A stretch of 64,000 bases of DNA, from NCBI RefSeq assembly GCF_947507565.1, contig NC_089175.1, positions 6,747,733-6,811,732 on the forward strand, given 5' to 3'. The stretch comes from Oscarella lobularis. Lineage: Eukaryota > Porifera > Homoscleromorpha > Homosclerophorida > Oscarellidae. Below, piece by piece: positions 54,896 through 64,000 of the stretch (its first letter is position 1; each line of letters starts with the position of its first letter). The notes beneath the pieces were generated by a model that saw nothing but the letters and a program-made list of their open reading frames with translations, was not told where the DNA came from and did no database searches. Both the position numbers and the translations under genes were made by a program.

Positions 54896-56250
54896 TCAAT
54901 CTAATTTAGCATTGAGTCTTGCTCTAATTCGTCGTCTTCTTTTCTCAAGTGGACTCAAAGGACCAGGATCCTTATTCTTCAGCAAACTTTTGCCTGGACT
55001 AAGCGTCGAAACGACGAATTTCTTTTTCCCAATCGGCTCATAGGCTATGGAAATAATTAAATAAATTATTTAATTATATAGATTAATTTACTTTTATAAT
55101 ATTTTCCAGAAAATCGAATAATTCTCTTCTTTTTCAAAACGGGTATTTTGGAAGATTTCTTTTTTCGACCATCAACACTTATAAAATCGAAATTGAGTTT
55201 CATTTTTGGAGAAAGGGGAGGAGACGGAGATGAGGTTTGAACGACGATAATTGACGGAAATGTCATCATCCACTGTAGCACTATCACCACTTCCGGGAAC
55301 GTCACTATTATGACGACGTTTCTTGGCTGGACTCTCAATCACTCCTACGTCATCAGTAGTGATTCTCGAGAGAAACCTTCAAAGGAAAATTCACGTCAGC
55401 ATATATATATAACTAGGTATTTATTCATTTACATTTCCCTGAGAGCGTACGATGCTCTTCTGTTCTTGGCACGTGTCAACGCATCAGCTGCTACAGTGAA
55501 CAAGTTCTCAGCTATGAGACTGAAATCAATCTACACAGTCCATAAAAATAGTCAATATTATTTAATTAGTATTGAATTATTAACCTGTAGTGGAGCATCT
55601 TCGGACAATTCAAGCAATGGCTTGAAAATGCAATCACATATATTGTCCAATAACGCAGCTCTAGTGAATCGTCAAAAATTAAAAATTAATTAATTCTTAA
55701 CTCTTACGATTGGCAATTAGCAGCCAACACATAAATAGGATGAAGAAGAACATTAAATAAATCACAAGTCAACTAGAAATCGAAATCTCAAATTTTTAAT
55801 ATCAAAAGAAAAAGGAATGTTTTACTTTTGAATCAGCTACGCTTAGTAGTTTCCCTAGAAATTTGTCAGCAACATGCAAAGAAATTCCCAATCAAACCTC
55901 AAGGAAAAAAAATTAAATATGTATTCACTTTTTATTTTCTGTTTGCAATGTGGGCTTTGACATTGAGTGCACCATCAGCAAGAAAAGTAGCAAAAGAATC
56001 ACATAACCTATAACCCAAACATGATTATTATTTAATTAATTAATTAATTAATTAAATTAGAAATGTAGTCTTGCCCTTGATCCCATTCATGTTTCTTAAG
56101 AAAGCAAAATGATTCTCTCAAGAAAATAGAAATGAAAAATTGAACAAACATCTTTTTTAAAAATTTGATTATGTAAAATTTGTCGATTCGAAGTCGATCA
56201 ATTCCCGTCCATTCTCGTCATAAAATAAGTTTTGATAAATTGAAAACCTG
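54896..56250 (-). pseudogene. RRP1: RRP1 (Nop52) partial copy b
   Basis: The exons run parallel to copy a, and one more upstream exon is recognisable at about 56240-56165: EWTGIDRLRIDKFYI, the signature segment of RRP1 proteins. An 11-base deletion near 55226-55232, relative to copy a, removes the RRSKRLQA region and shifts the frame of the basic tail. An in-frame TGA precedes EWTGID in this copy, as in copy c. The upstream part of the gene is not found. It is probably a decaying duplicate; the active RRP1 gene may lie outside the window. Confidence 0.68.
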
Positions 56251-56279
56251 AAAAAGGAAGTCAAACGATTTTTTCATCG

Positions 56280-56960
56280 TCTAATATGCACTCTTCTCAC
56301 TTTGTTCACTATCTTGGAAACTGTAGATGAGATTAGCGACAGATATCTGCTGTTTTCGCCATCTTCTAGACTGCGTACGGAGTTGGATCGCTTGGTGAAG
56401 GTACTATTCGATGATAGCGACTCGTATTCGCGATGTCGAGTCGTCAACTGTGGGAGAAAGAGCGAGAGAAAGAGAATTGGAAGCATTCAATCCGGGACTT
56501 TTCGCGCGCTTACGTTTTTTCAGCTGCGAATCGCTAGAATGTAAATGCGCTCTTCTGAGCCTACTTCTGTATTTCAGAACGGATTTTAAAGCGTCTTCTG
56601 GTATTTTAGAAGCGAAATCAGCTCAAATGAGCGACGTAATGCGCGAAATCGATGGAAAGCGAAAAATCGAATTTTCTCAGACTTTGATGATTCGAAGAGT
56701 CAATCGGTAAGGTAACAATTATGATTTATTGTGGGAAGGCGACGAGCATTGAGCTGAATGCTCAGAACTCCAATTTTCTATCATCCAACGATTTTTCTTT
56801 CTTCTTTTTTCAGGCGCATTCCGAAATCTTTTCTTTACGCTGGAATCACTGTTTTACGATCAATCAAAGCGTCTTTCAAGAGATTGAATGATTTTTGGTG
56901 CAAAGGAGAATTGATTGGTGAGAAATCGACAAAAAGAAAATTTTTTATTGAGACCCAAAA
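56280..56960 (+). repeat. array 2 spacer, copy 3, exon-like on the plus strand
   Basis: This fuller form of the spacer includes a plus-strand block ending SCESLE with GTAAAT (about 56420-56542), the block AKSAQMSDVMREIDGKRKIE bounded by TTTCAG and GTAAGG (56577-56710), and a third starting after TTTTTTCAG at 56813 (ASFKRLNDFWCKGELIG) ending at GTGAGA. The three blocks are conserved with copy 4 at 62400-63035. They could be exons of a small gene transcribed away from RRP1. No family is recognised. Confidence 0.4.
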
Positions 56961-56966
56961 ACACTT

Positions 56967-58275
56967 TTACATTTTCAAACATTCAACTGAGTTCAATGCA
57001 CCCTCTCCCCCCACTACAATCAATTGATTGTCTTTTGTTGTACATGCACCATGGAGGTATCGTCCCTTATTCATTGATGGCAATGGAAGCCAATCCCCAG
57101 ACAATTCATCATACATTTCAACACAATTGCTATATCCCATGTCCCATCCTCCTGTTGCGACGAGTTTCTCATTCCATGATGACAATTGACACACTTCCTT
57201 TGTAGTTGGTTTGATATCAATCCACCCTAGTTTCTCCATTGAGAAACATTCAACTGAATTTCCCGCCTTTGCCCCTCCTCCAACAAACATTTTATCATCA
57301 ATCACAGCCAATGAACACGCCCACCGTTCATTCTTCATTTTCTTTATTGGTTCCCATTCTCCCTTATTAATATCAAAACAATCAACTCGATCCCTCCCTC
57401 CCCATCCCCCTCCCACAAGATAAATGTTCCCATTGTGTCCAATTGCTGATCTCCCATAGAGTTGATATTCATCTGGTATTTTAGTTAATAATTCCAAATT
57501 TTTCGTTTCACTTTTCCATTCATAAATACTCGAACATCGAGACCGGTCATTCATATCCACGACATATCCTTTCCCTTCACATTCAAAGACACTCCATATT
57601 TTATAAATTCCCGGCAGATGATGCTTCTCTCCCTCCCACGCTCCCTTCTTAAACTGAAACATTCTATCCTCAGAACCAACATGTAGCATTCCATCGATTT
57701 CAGCCACACTTCCATATGGCGAACAATTGATGGGCATGTTTGGTATGTTTGTCTCCCATTTGAGACTTGGACTTCCCATCGAAGGACCAATCTAAATATA
57801 TGTAACTCCCAATCACATTTCTATCAACCCAATCCAACCTTTTTTCTCAATCCGACAACAGTCATTTCAGCGCGAACAAGATCTCCCTTGAATTTCCTCA
57901 CTCCCTCATCCACAAGTCGATCAATTTCATTCTCTACATAGAATCAATTGAGTCAAATCCTATCCAAACACATTCCCGAATAGTACTTCTCTTTCGTGGC
58001 TCCAAAAACAGCCGAACAACATGCTCTTGTCGTTCCGTTCCTCGTAGAACGTCGACAAACTCGTCGAAGGCCGTGTCACCTTTTCGCGGCAAAATGTCGA
58101 CAAGGAGTATGCGCGATTTGTCTTCGTTCGTCTTGGACGAATCGCGCAGCATTGCGTATTGCTCTCGAGAGACGAGTCTCTCGGCGAGAAGACGATCTAG
58201 AACGGACATGGGATCGAACACTTCGACGATCGACGGAAGATTGTCGTGGACGCGATTTCTCCATCGTTTATCCAT
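56967..58275 (-). CDS. CARD-coiled-coil-Kelch protein, copy C, looks intact
   Basis: The ATG at 58273-58275 opens MDKRWRNRVHDNLPSIVEVF, a more diverged CARD (MSVLDRLLAERLVSREQYAM, SRILLVDILPRKGDTAFDEF, LRGTERQEHVVRLFL). A short exon (NEIDRLVDEGVRKFKGDLVR, about 57925-57845) provides a reduced coiled coil. The Kelch exon (57785 region to 56967) begins IGPSMGSPSLKWETN and carries repeats (AIGHNGNIYLVGGGWGG, SLAVIDDKMFVGGG, EKLVATGGWD, LIVVGGEG) and ends ECLKM. Splice sites AA|GTACTA...TATGTAG and AAAAAG|GTTGGA...TTTAG keep the frame. The CARD is much less like copies A and B than the Kelch part is, so the two halves have evolved at different rates or been exchanged. Confidence 0.83.
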
Positions 58276-58382
58276 CGCAGACGCTTCTCTCTTCTCTCTT
58301 TCGCTGCGAGGGGAAATGCGTGAGGAATTGCGCAAAAGGTAGGAGTTGGTTCGGGGGGAGTCCCCTTTCGATAGCCTCGCGT

Positions 58383-59322
58383 CAGGGGGGGTATCTCAGC
58401 CTAGTGCGCTAAGAACACGCCCATTTTAGAAACGGCGTTTTCTGTTCGATAGTAAACTTTTATGTTCGTTTACTACCGATCCGTAGTAGGTAATCACCTA
58501 ATGTTTTCACTCATATTTTTACTTTTATGATAAACGTCTTTATTGGCCCAATTCACTTGCCCCGCCTTTGCAACCCTAAATCTGCCTCTCCAAAAGTTTC
58601 CTCTCCAACTGCTGTTACTGATACGTAAGCGTATGTGGTGTTAAACTGATATTTGACTTGTGTCGGTCTATACACCGTGTCTTGTCGGCGATATCGTTGA
58701 TTTTCGGAAAACATGTCCGATCTTCAAGAACGTGTGCTCACTGCAACGGCCATTTTGATGCAAATTGTGTAAAAGGGCACTAAGTACGTCGTTCGAGTCT
58801 TCCCGGTTCTCACAGTCGTTCGTTCATTCTCAGAGAATGACTCCCGAGGCTGGAGACCCTCCGCCGAGGCGGGAGACAACAACGGCTGCGATTGCAACTT
58901 TTGCCCTAAGGAGTCAGTCCGCTAGAACTAAGGAGTTATCGCTGATGTTTGGAGCGCGCAGAAGTGGCATCGGAAGCCGCATTTGAACGGTAAGTATTTG
59001 AGGCCAATTCTTTGGCAAAGGGTTAGCTCTATCGAGTGACACAAGTGTGGCCTACAAACGTTCTTTGTAGAGCCTCACGATAACATCGAACCGTATGTAC
59101 TCACGAGCCGTTCACAAGAATGGCACCGGATTGGGCTCGGCCTACTCTAAATGCTCTTCTTTGCCCAGTTTACATCAATTTTAGGAACACTATAGAAAGT
59201 TTTTAATAGAACCTACGTGATTATGCCTAATGCACGCAGCGAGGGACGATAACTTTCCAAAAAAGAGCGATTTTGTTGTTGTGGGCGCGCCCTTAGCGCA
59301 CTAGGCTGAGATACCCCCCCTG
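58383..59322. mobile_element. terminal-inverted-repeat DNA transposon, non-autonomous
   Basis: Perfect 31-base inverted ends (CAGGGGGGGTATCTCAGCCT... on the left, its exact inverse on the right) are flanked by a 9-base direct duplication, GCCTCGCGT, at 58374-58382 and 59323-59331. CAGGG ends fit hAT elements (which make 8-base duplications), while 9 bases is usual for Mutator-like elements, so the family is open. The 940-bp interior has short frames only (for example 58765-58986) and no transposase. It lies about 100 bases upstream of the CARD-Kelch copy C start. The perfect ends and target duplication suggest recent insertion. Confidence 0.85.
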
Positions 59323-59367
59323 GCCTCGCGTTGTCAGTCCCTTCTCCCTGATCTCCCGTATAAACAC

Positions 59368-59830
59368 GGGAGGCTTGGTAGCCTCGGAAACCCAGACCCT
59401 TCTCGCGCGCGTTACCGGGGCGAGAGAGGGTCTGGGCAACTCCCTTACAAACGGCGGTTCCTTTGTCGCATATAAACCAATCAGCGACGAGCCTCGCTGA
59501 GAGAGTGGACAATCAGCGACGAGCTTCATTATCAAATTAGGACCGTGTAGCGCAGCGTTAGCGTTAGCCTGATGGCCGATGGACGAAGCAATCGCTCTTG
59601 TTTGGACGTAAAAGTCGTACAACGTCAGAGTAGAAGCCATCATTAGCGGCCATGACGTCTTCGGCTCCCAACGGGGTTCGGGAAGTCGCGTGCCAATGCG
59701 AAAGGAGTGACGTAATGTGTAATCCAATTACGACAAAGGAACCGCCGCTCAGTACAAAGTTGCCCAGACTGAGAAGCCAAGCTTTAGCGCGCGCGGCTCA
59801 GTCTGGGTTTCCGAGGCTAGAGGCTTGGTA
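59368..59830. mobile_element. foldback element with 110-bp inverted arms
   Basis: The left arm (59368-59475) reads GCCTCGGAAACCCAGACCCT ... CAACTCCCTTACAAACGGCG, GTTCCTTTGTCG. The right arm (59720-59830) is its imperfect inverse (CGACAAAGGAACCGCCG ... GTCTGGGTTTCCGAGGC). Each arm contains a smaller hairpin built on CCCAGAC...GTCTGGG. The 245-base middle has no recognised gene. Confidence 0.7.
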
Positions 59831-59934
59831 CAACTGGTCTGCGTCATAGGTCACGAGGACCACCCTTTCGTGGGTGCGGTTCATCGTCATCTAATGCAAT
59901 TACACACCTCGCGTATCATTGGCCTGCATCTCTA

Positions 59935-60312
59935 TAGCCTCGTCTCAGACCCTTTCTCGCTTTCCCGGATGCTCCTCTCAAGCGAGAAAGGGTCTGGGCT
60001 GGTACCGCCCTAATTTCCTGTCCCTAGGGACAGGAACTACTATAAATAGCCTTTCTTGTGACGTTGTGTGACGCAATGCTTTAGAGAACTCTTCTTGAGA
60101 GATCGCGACAAAAAGCGGAAGCATGGTAAAAGTCTCTAACAGAGCTATGGGCTTCGCTCGAATGCTGAGACGCGTAGAAAAGAAGGATTTGACGAGATAG
60201 GCGGGGCAATAGTGGACGTAGGCGGGGCAAAAGTAGGCGGTACCAGCCCAGACCCTTTCTCGCTTGAGAGGAGCATCCGGTAAAGCGAGAAAGGGTCTGA
60301 GACGAGGCTAGC
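59935..60312. mobile_element. foldback element with CAGACCCTTTCTCGC hairpins
   Basis: The left arm at about 59936-60009 (CCTCGTCTCAGACCCTTTCT ... AAGCGAGAAAGGGTCTGGGC) is inverted at 60237-60312 (GCCCAGACCCTTTCTCGCTT ... GTCTGAGACGAGG). Each arm alone also folds into a hairpin. The motif CCCAGACCCT-TCTCGC is shared with the arms at 59368-59475, so the two elements are related. Confidence 0.75.
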
Positions 60313-60375
60313 ATCTCTACTGTCCCTCCCATCCATGGCCTCGGATACTTCGTCTTCGTTAGAGGAGCGAAGCGC

Positions 60376-60919
60376 TTGGTACACCTTCTGATAATCCGCG
60401 AATGCTTGATTTGTAACGTATTAATCCGTAGGTTGCGCACGGAGTACGTTGAAGGCGATCCAGATGATTGTGTGCCGGTTGCGGAGGTTCGCCAAGCTGT
60501 TCTCGACCGGCTTGATCTTCCACTCAGCACCAAAGAGGTGTCTAATCTTGTTCGAACCGCGTTCCCGGCCAGCCGGCGTAAGAACTGCAAAAAGACCTGA
60601 AAAGAGCATACTTCTATACGGGCATGAAACGAAAATGCCTTTCGATGGATGAGCCACAATGTAATCCATCAATTGAACCTCAAATTGAAATGGAATGTGA
60701 CCCTGACAGCGACAAAAATGGCACGGAATGAAATACTGGCTTTTGAATGTCTTCTCATTGTCTCTTTCAATAGATCTCGACTGGGGACGCGTGATGAAAC
60801 TTCTGGTTTCTGAGGTTGAAAATGTCGTTGTGTTCGAAGAAGAAAATGATACTATAACGAGGCAGGACCCTTCTCTCTTGGACATGGCTTCATATCAGGA
60901 GCAAATCCAGAAACTTTGA
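60376..60919 (+). pseudogene. small gene with RFX/D5-type winged-helix segment, frameshifted
   Basis: The plus strand reads LRTEYVEGDPDDCVPVAEVR then LPLSTKEVSNLVRTAFPASR. The LS-x-x-E-x-x-x-LV-R-x-x-FP pattern is like the DNA-binding winged helix of RFX and related domains. A stop follows at KNCKKT, but the next frame continues sensibly with KRAYFYTGMKRKC, as if one base were lost. Coding sequence then runs to about 60750. A second exon after TTCAATAG (60770) reads DLDWGRVMKLLVSEVENVVV and ends at 60919. The source gene is unknown; it may be a host factor or a transposon-borne DNA-binding protein. Confidence 0.4.
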
Positions 60920-61174
60920 TCCATTTCAAAGAGAGTAAAAGCAGAAACAAAGCAAGATCTCAAGCGATGAGAACAAAACTTAAAGGTTCGGGGGAACTTT
61001 TGGGGACTCGTAATACGTAATGAGTACAGTCCACGAGTAGCAAAACAAACGCTGATATAGTCCGGGGGGGTACTAACGTCACATGATGAAGGATAGTAGG
61101 CGTGGTCATCAGCAGAGTTATACATTACGTAATCAGAATAATCGCATATATTTTTACAAAAATGTTTTATTATT

Positions 61175-61612
61175 TTAGACAGGCTTTCCTTCTTTAGGTA
61201 TTTTTCGCAATTTCTTTCTTTCGGCAGCTTTGTGGGCGTCTCCGCCTTTCGCCGGTAACAGAAATGGTAGAGCGTTGTTCATGCATTCGATTATTGCCAT
61301 TGGGGCTTGATCGCCTTTTTGATTCGGTATGCGTAGTACTCGCGTATAGCCCCCTGGTCGAGATTCATATCTTTCTGTCAGTGGACCGAAGAGTTTGTCC
61401 ACTAGGGAATCATTCTAAAAATTATTTTTATTTGGTAATTTTTATAGGGAATCGTGATTTTTCCGTACCCTGATCCACCAATTGGCGTCCATGCGAGCTT
61501 TCCAATTCCCGCGTTTTCCCAACGAAATCATCTAATGATTACGTCAGAATTCGTTTCCAGGCGACGTAGAACGTCTTACCCAGTCTTCGACTTTTTTCAT
61601 TGCTTTGGCACG
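61175..61612 (-). pseudogene. MRPL17: mitochondrial ribosomal protein L17, 5'-truncated
   Basis: Three exons encode the body of bL17m: RAKAMKKVEDW (61612-61575), MISLGKRGNWKARMDANWWI (61530-61468), and SLVDKLFGPLTERYESRPGG, YTRVLRIPNQKGDQAPMAII, ECMNNALPFLLPAKG with a stop at 61175. The V-D-K-L-F...R-Y-x-x-x-x-G-G-Y-T-R-x-L motif is diagnostic. bL17m is a structural protein of the large mitochondrial ribosomal subunit. Upstream the sequence changes abruptly at about 61612 into an internal exon of RRP1 copy c, with a stop in the L17 frame just beyond the join. The N-terminal exon is lost, so this is probably a relic unless a new start at ATG 61601 is used. Confidence 0.72.
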
Positions 61613-62350
61613 TCAGCTGCAACAGTGAATAAATTCTCAGCTATGAGACTGAAATCAATCTACACAGTCCATAAGCATAGTTCAAAACATTTTAATTAGT
61701 ATCGAATAATTAACCTGTAGTGGAGCATCTTCGGACAATTCAAGCAATGGCTTGAAAATGCAATCACATATATTGTTCAATAACGCAGCCCTAGTGAATC
61801 GTTAAAAAATAATTATTAATTAAATTCTAAACTTTTACGATTGACAGTTAGCAGCTAACACATAAATTGGATGAAGAAGAACATTAAATAAATCATAAGT
61901 CAATTCAAAATCTTAAATTTTAAATATTAAAAGAAAAAATAATGTCGTACTTTTGAATCAGCTACGCTTAGTAGTTCCTTTAGAAATTTGTCAGCAACAT
62001 GCAAAGAAATTCCCAATAAAACTTCAAGGAAAAATTAAATAGTTATTTATTTATTTTTTAATTTCTGTTTACAAATTGAGCTTGGACATTGAGTGGACCA
62101 TCAGCAAGAAAAGTTGCAAAATAATCACATAACCTATAACCCAAATACGATTATTAATTAATTAATTTAGAAATTATTGATTATGTAGTCTTGCCCTTGA
62201 TCCCATTCATGTTTCTTAAGAAAGAAAAACGATTCTAACAAGAAATAAGAAATGAATAACTGAAAAAACATTTTGTAAAAAATTAGACCATGTAAAATTT
62301 TTCGATTCGAAATTGATCAATTTGCGTCCATTCTCCTCATAAATAAATTT
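61613..62350 (-). pseudogene. RRP1: RRP1 (Nop52) partial copy c, middle part
   Basis: From the join with MRPL17 upward: IAENLFTVAAD (about 61640), the AALLDNICDCIFKPLLEL exon (61790), LFNVLLHPIYVLA (61885), LHVADKFLKELLSVADSK (about 61990), FATFLADGPLNVQAQF (62100), KKHEWDQGQDYI (62200), and EWTQIDQFRIEKFYM (62330). The basic tail present in copies a and b is cut off. As in copy b, a TGA stands in frame just before the EWT segment. Confidence 0.68.
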
Positions 62351-62399
62351 TGATAAATTGAAAACCTGAAAAAGGAAGTCAAACGATTTTTTCATCGTC

Positions 62400-63065
62400 T
62401 AATGTACTCTTCTCACTCTTTTCACTATCGTGGAAACTGTAGATGAGATTAGCGAGAGAAATCTGCTGTTTTCGCCATCGTCTACACGGAGTGAAGGTGA
62501 TATTCAATTATAGCAACTCGCATTCGCGTTGTTGAGTCAAAGCGCAGCGTCAACTGTGGAGAAAGAGCGAGAGAAAGAGATTTGGAAGAATTCAATCCGG
62601 GGCTTTTCGCGCGCTTACGTTTTTTCAGCTGCGAATCGCTAGAAGGTAAATGCACTCTTCTGAGCCTACTTCTGTGTTCCAGAACGGATTTTAATTAAAG
62701 CGTCTTCTGGTATCTTAGAAGTGAAATCAGCTCAAATGGGCAACGAAATTCGCGAGAATCGGTCGAAAGCAGAAAAATCGAATTTTTGTGAATGACTTTG
62801 ATGATTCGAAGAGTTGATCGGTAAGTTTACGATTATGATTTATTGTGGGCAGGCGACGAGCGTTGAGCTGAATGCTCAGAACTCCAATTTTCTAATCATC
62901 CAACGATTTTTCTTTTCTTCTTTTTTTCAGGCGCTTTCCGAAATCTTTTCTTTACGCTGGAAAAAGTTTTGTGATCAATCAAAGCGTCTTTCAAGAGATT
63001 GAAGGATTTTTGGTGCAAAGGAGAATTGATTGGTGAGAAATCGACAAAAAAGAAATTTTTTATTG
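62400..63065 (+). repeat. array 2 spacer, copy 4, exon-like on the plus strand
   Basis: Parallel to 56280-56960: GGGCTTTTCGCGCGCTTACG, AGAACGGATTTTAA(TTAA)AGCGTCTTCTGG, GGCGACGAGCGTTGAGCTG, and CAAAGCGTCTTTCAAGAGATTGAAGG. A four-base insertion (TTAA) and other changes break the second block of the presumed plus-strand frame. Confidence 0.45.
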
Positions 63066-63081
63066 AGACCCAAAAACACAT

Positions 63082-64000
63082 TTACATTTTCAAACATTCA
63101 ACTGAGTTCCCTGCACCCTGTCCCCCCACTACAATCAATTGATTGTCTTTTGTTGTACATGCACCATGGAACCATCGTCCCTCATTCATTGATGGCAATG
63201 GAAGCCAATCCCCAGACAATTCATCATACATTTCAACACAATTGCTATATTCCCCATCCCATCCTCCTGTTGCGACGAGTTTCCCATTCCATGATGACAA
63301 TTGACACTCTTCCTTTGTAGTTGGTTTGATATCAATCCAGTCTTGTTTCTCCCTTGAGAAACATTCAACTGAATTCCTCGCCCCATCCCCTCCTCCAACA
63401 AACATTTTATCATCAATCACAGCCAATGAACACAAATCCCGTCCATTCTTCATTTCCTTTATTGGTTCCCATTCTCCCTTATTAATATCAAAACAATCAA
63501 CTCGATCACTCTTTTCCCATTCCCACCCTCCCACAAGATAAATGTTCCCATTGTGTCCAATTGCTGATCTCCCTTCGAGTTGATATTCATCTGGTATTTT
63601 AGTTAATAATCCCAAATTTCTCGTTTCACTTTTCCATTCATAAATACTCAAACATCGACCCAAGTAATTGGTATCCATGACATATCCTTTCCCTTCACAT
63701 TCAAAGACACTCCTTATCCAGTTAATCCCCGGCAGATGATGCTTCTCTCCCTCCCACGCTCCCTTATTAAACTGAAACATTCTATCAATTGAACCAACAT
63801 GTAGCATTCCATTGATTTCAGCCACACGTCCAAATGGCAAAACACCAATGGGCATGTTTGGTATGTTTTTCTCCCATTTGAGACTTGGACTTCCCATCGA
63901 AGGTCCGATCTAAATATATGTAACTCCCAATCACATTTCTATCATCCCAATTCAAGAACCTTATTTCTCAATCCGACAACAGTCATTTCAGCGCGAACGA
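63082..64000 (-). CDS. CARD-coiled-coil-Kelch protein, copy D, runs off the window
   Basis: The Kelch exon is complete (about 63910 to the stop at 63082): GPSMGSPSLKWEKNIPNMPI, IGHNGNIYLVGGWEWEKSDR, SLAVIDDKMFVGGGDGARNS, SSWNGKLVATGGWDGEYSNC, LIVVGGQGAGNSVECLKM. Upstream, after an intron ending TTTAG, the exon TTTCAGCGCGAACGA (minus: SFALK-like, EMTVVGLRNK) is the same coiled-coil exon as in copy C, continuing past the window edge. The CARD is therefore not visible and is assumed from the other copies. This copy is nearest to C in both sequence and exon form. Confidence 0.8.

Noticed and set aside
1-64000. tRNA or rRNA genes
   Set aside because: No stretch with convincing tRNA arms or rRNA signature was noticed by eye. 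This is not a substitute for a covariance-model scan.

Overview
The window reads as nuclear DNA of an early-branching animal, most likely a sponge. It holds animal-type genes: secreted collagen plus fibrinogen-related proteins, CARD plus Kelch proteins, a GT29 sialyltransferase, a kinesin-3 motor, mitochondrial ribosomal protein L17, and relatives of RRP1, OTUD4 and PIGQ. Genes are split by very short introns (roughly 37-100 nt), intergenic gaps are small, and tandem duplication with gene decay is pervasive. A sialyltransferase combined with tiny introns makes a homoscleromorph sponge a reasonable guess, but that is inference and no species is claimed.

Layout. About 1-22.5 kb is a minus-strand tandem array of collagen/fibrinogen-domain (ficolin-like) genes. 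Three copies look intact, one is cut short, one is broken and one is a fragment. They are separated by a repeated non-coding unit, and one large block is duplicated (about 8.8-13.3 kb against 17.05-22.5 kb). This part also carries two Helentron-associated (DINE-1/HINE-like) elements with GTCT microsatellite cores, two copies of a foldback element, an AT-rich minisatellite and a partial OTUD4-like gene. From 22.9 to 29.6 kb lie a GTTCGAACG-type minisatellite, the 5' part of a PIGQ-like gene, an MFS transporter with about ten exons, and fragments of Kelch, kinase and secreted-protein genes.

From 30.4 to 41.8 kb the main genes are a plus-strand Kelch-coiled-coil-kinase gene and an opposite-strand paralogue that keeps Kelch and coiled coil but has another C-terminus. 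Pseudogene pieces of the same family, a secreted ependymin/LolA-like gene, at least seven copies of a dispersed repeat with a GGGGCCCCTTTCGAGGGTACGC-like core, and a TA-flanked terminal-inverted-repeat element fill the rest. From 41.9 to 48.8 kb are an intact kinesin-3 whose C-terminal PH domain looks like that of LL5/PHLDB proteins, an intact sialyltransferase, and a partial duplication of both.

From 49.8 kb to the end is a second minus-strand tandem array. CARD-coiled-coil-Kelch genes alternate with partial copies of RRP1 (a nucleolar rRNA-processing protein). The array is interrupted by a 940-bp terminal-inverted-repeat transposon, a cluster of hairpin elements, a small gene with an RFX-like winged helix, and the 3' exons of MRPL17.

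The array-forming families (secreted pattern-recognition-like lectins, CARD-Kelch proteins, Kelch-kinases) are the kind of expanded sensor and signalling families seen in invertebrate innate immunity. The single-copy genes (kinesin, sialyltransferase, transporter, MRPL17) are housekeeping neighbours, some of them caught up in the local duplications. All exon boundaries were read by eye from GT/GC-AG signals and reading frame; none is confirmed by transcripts.
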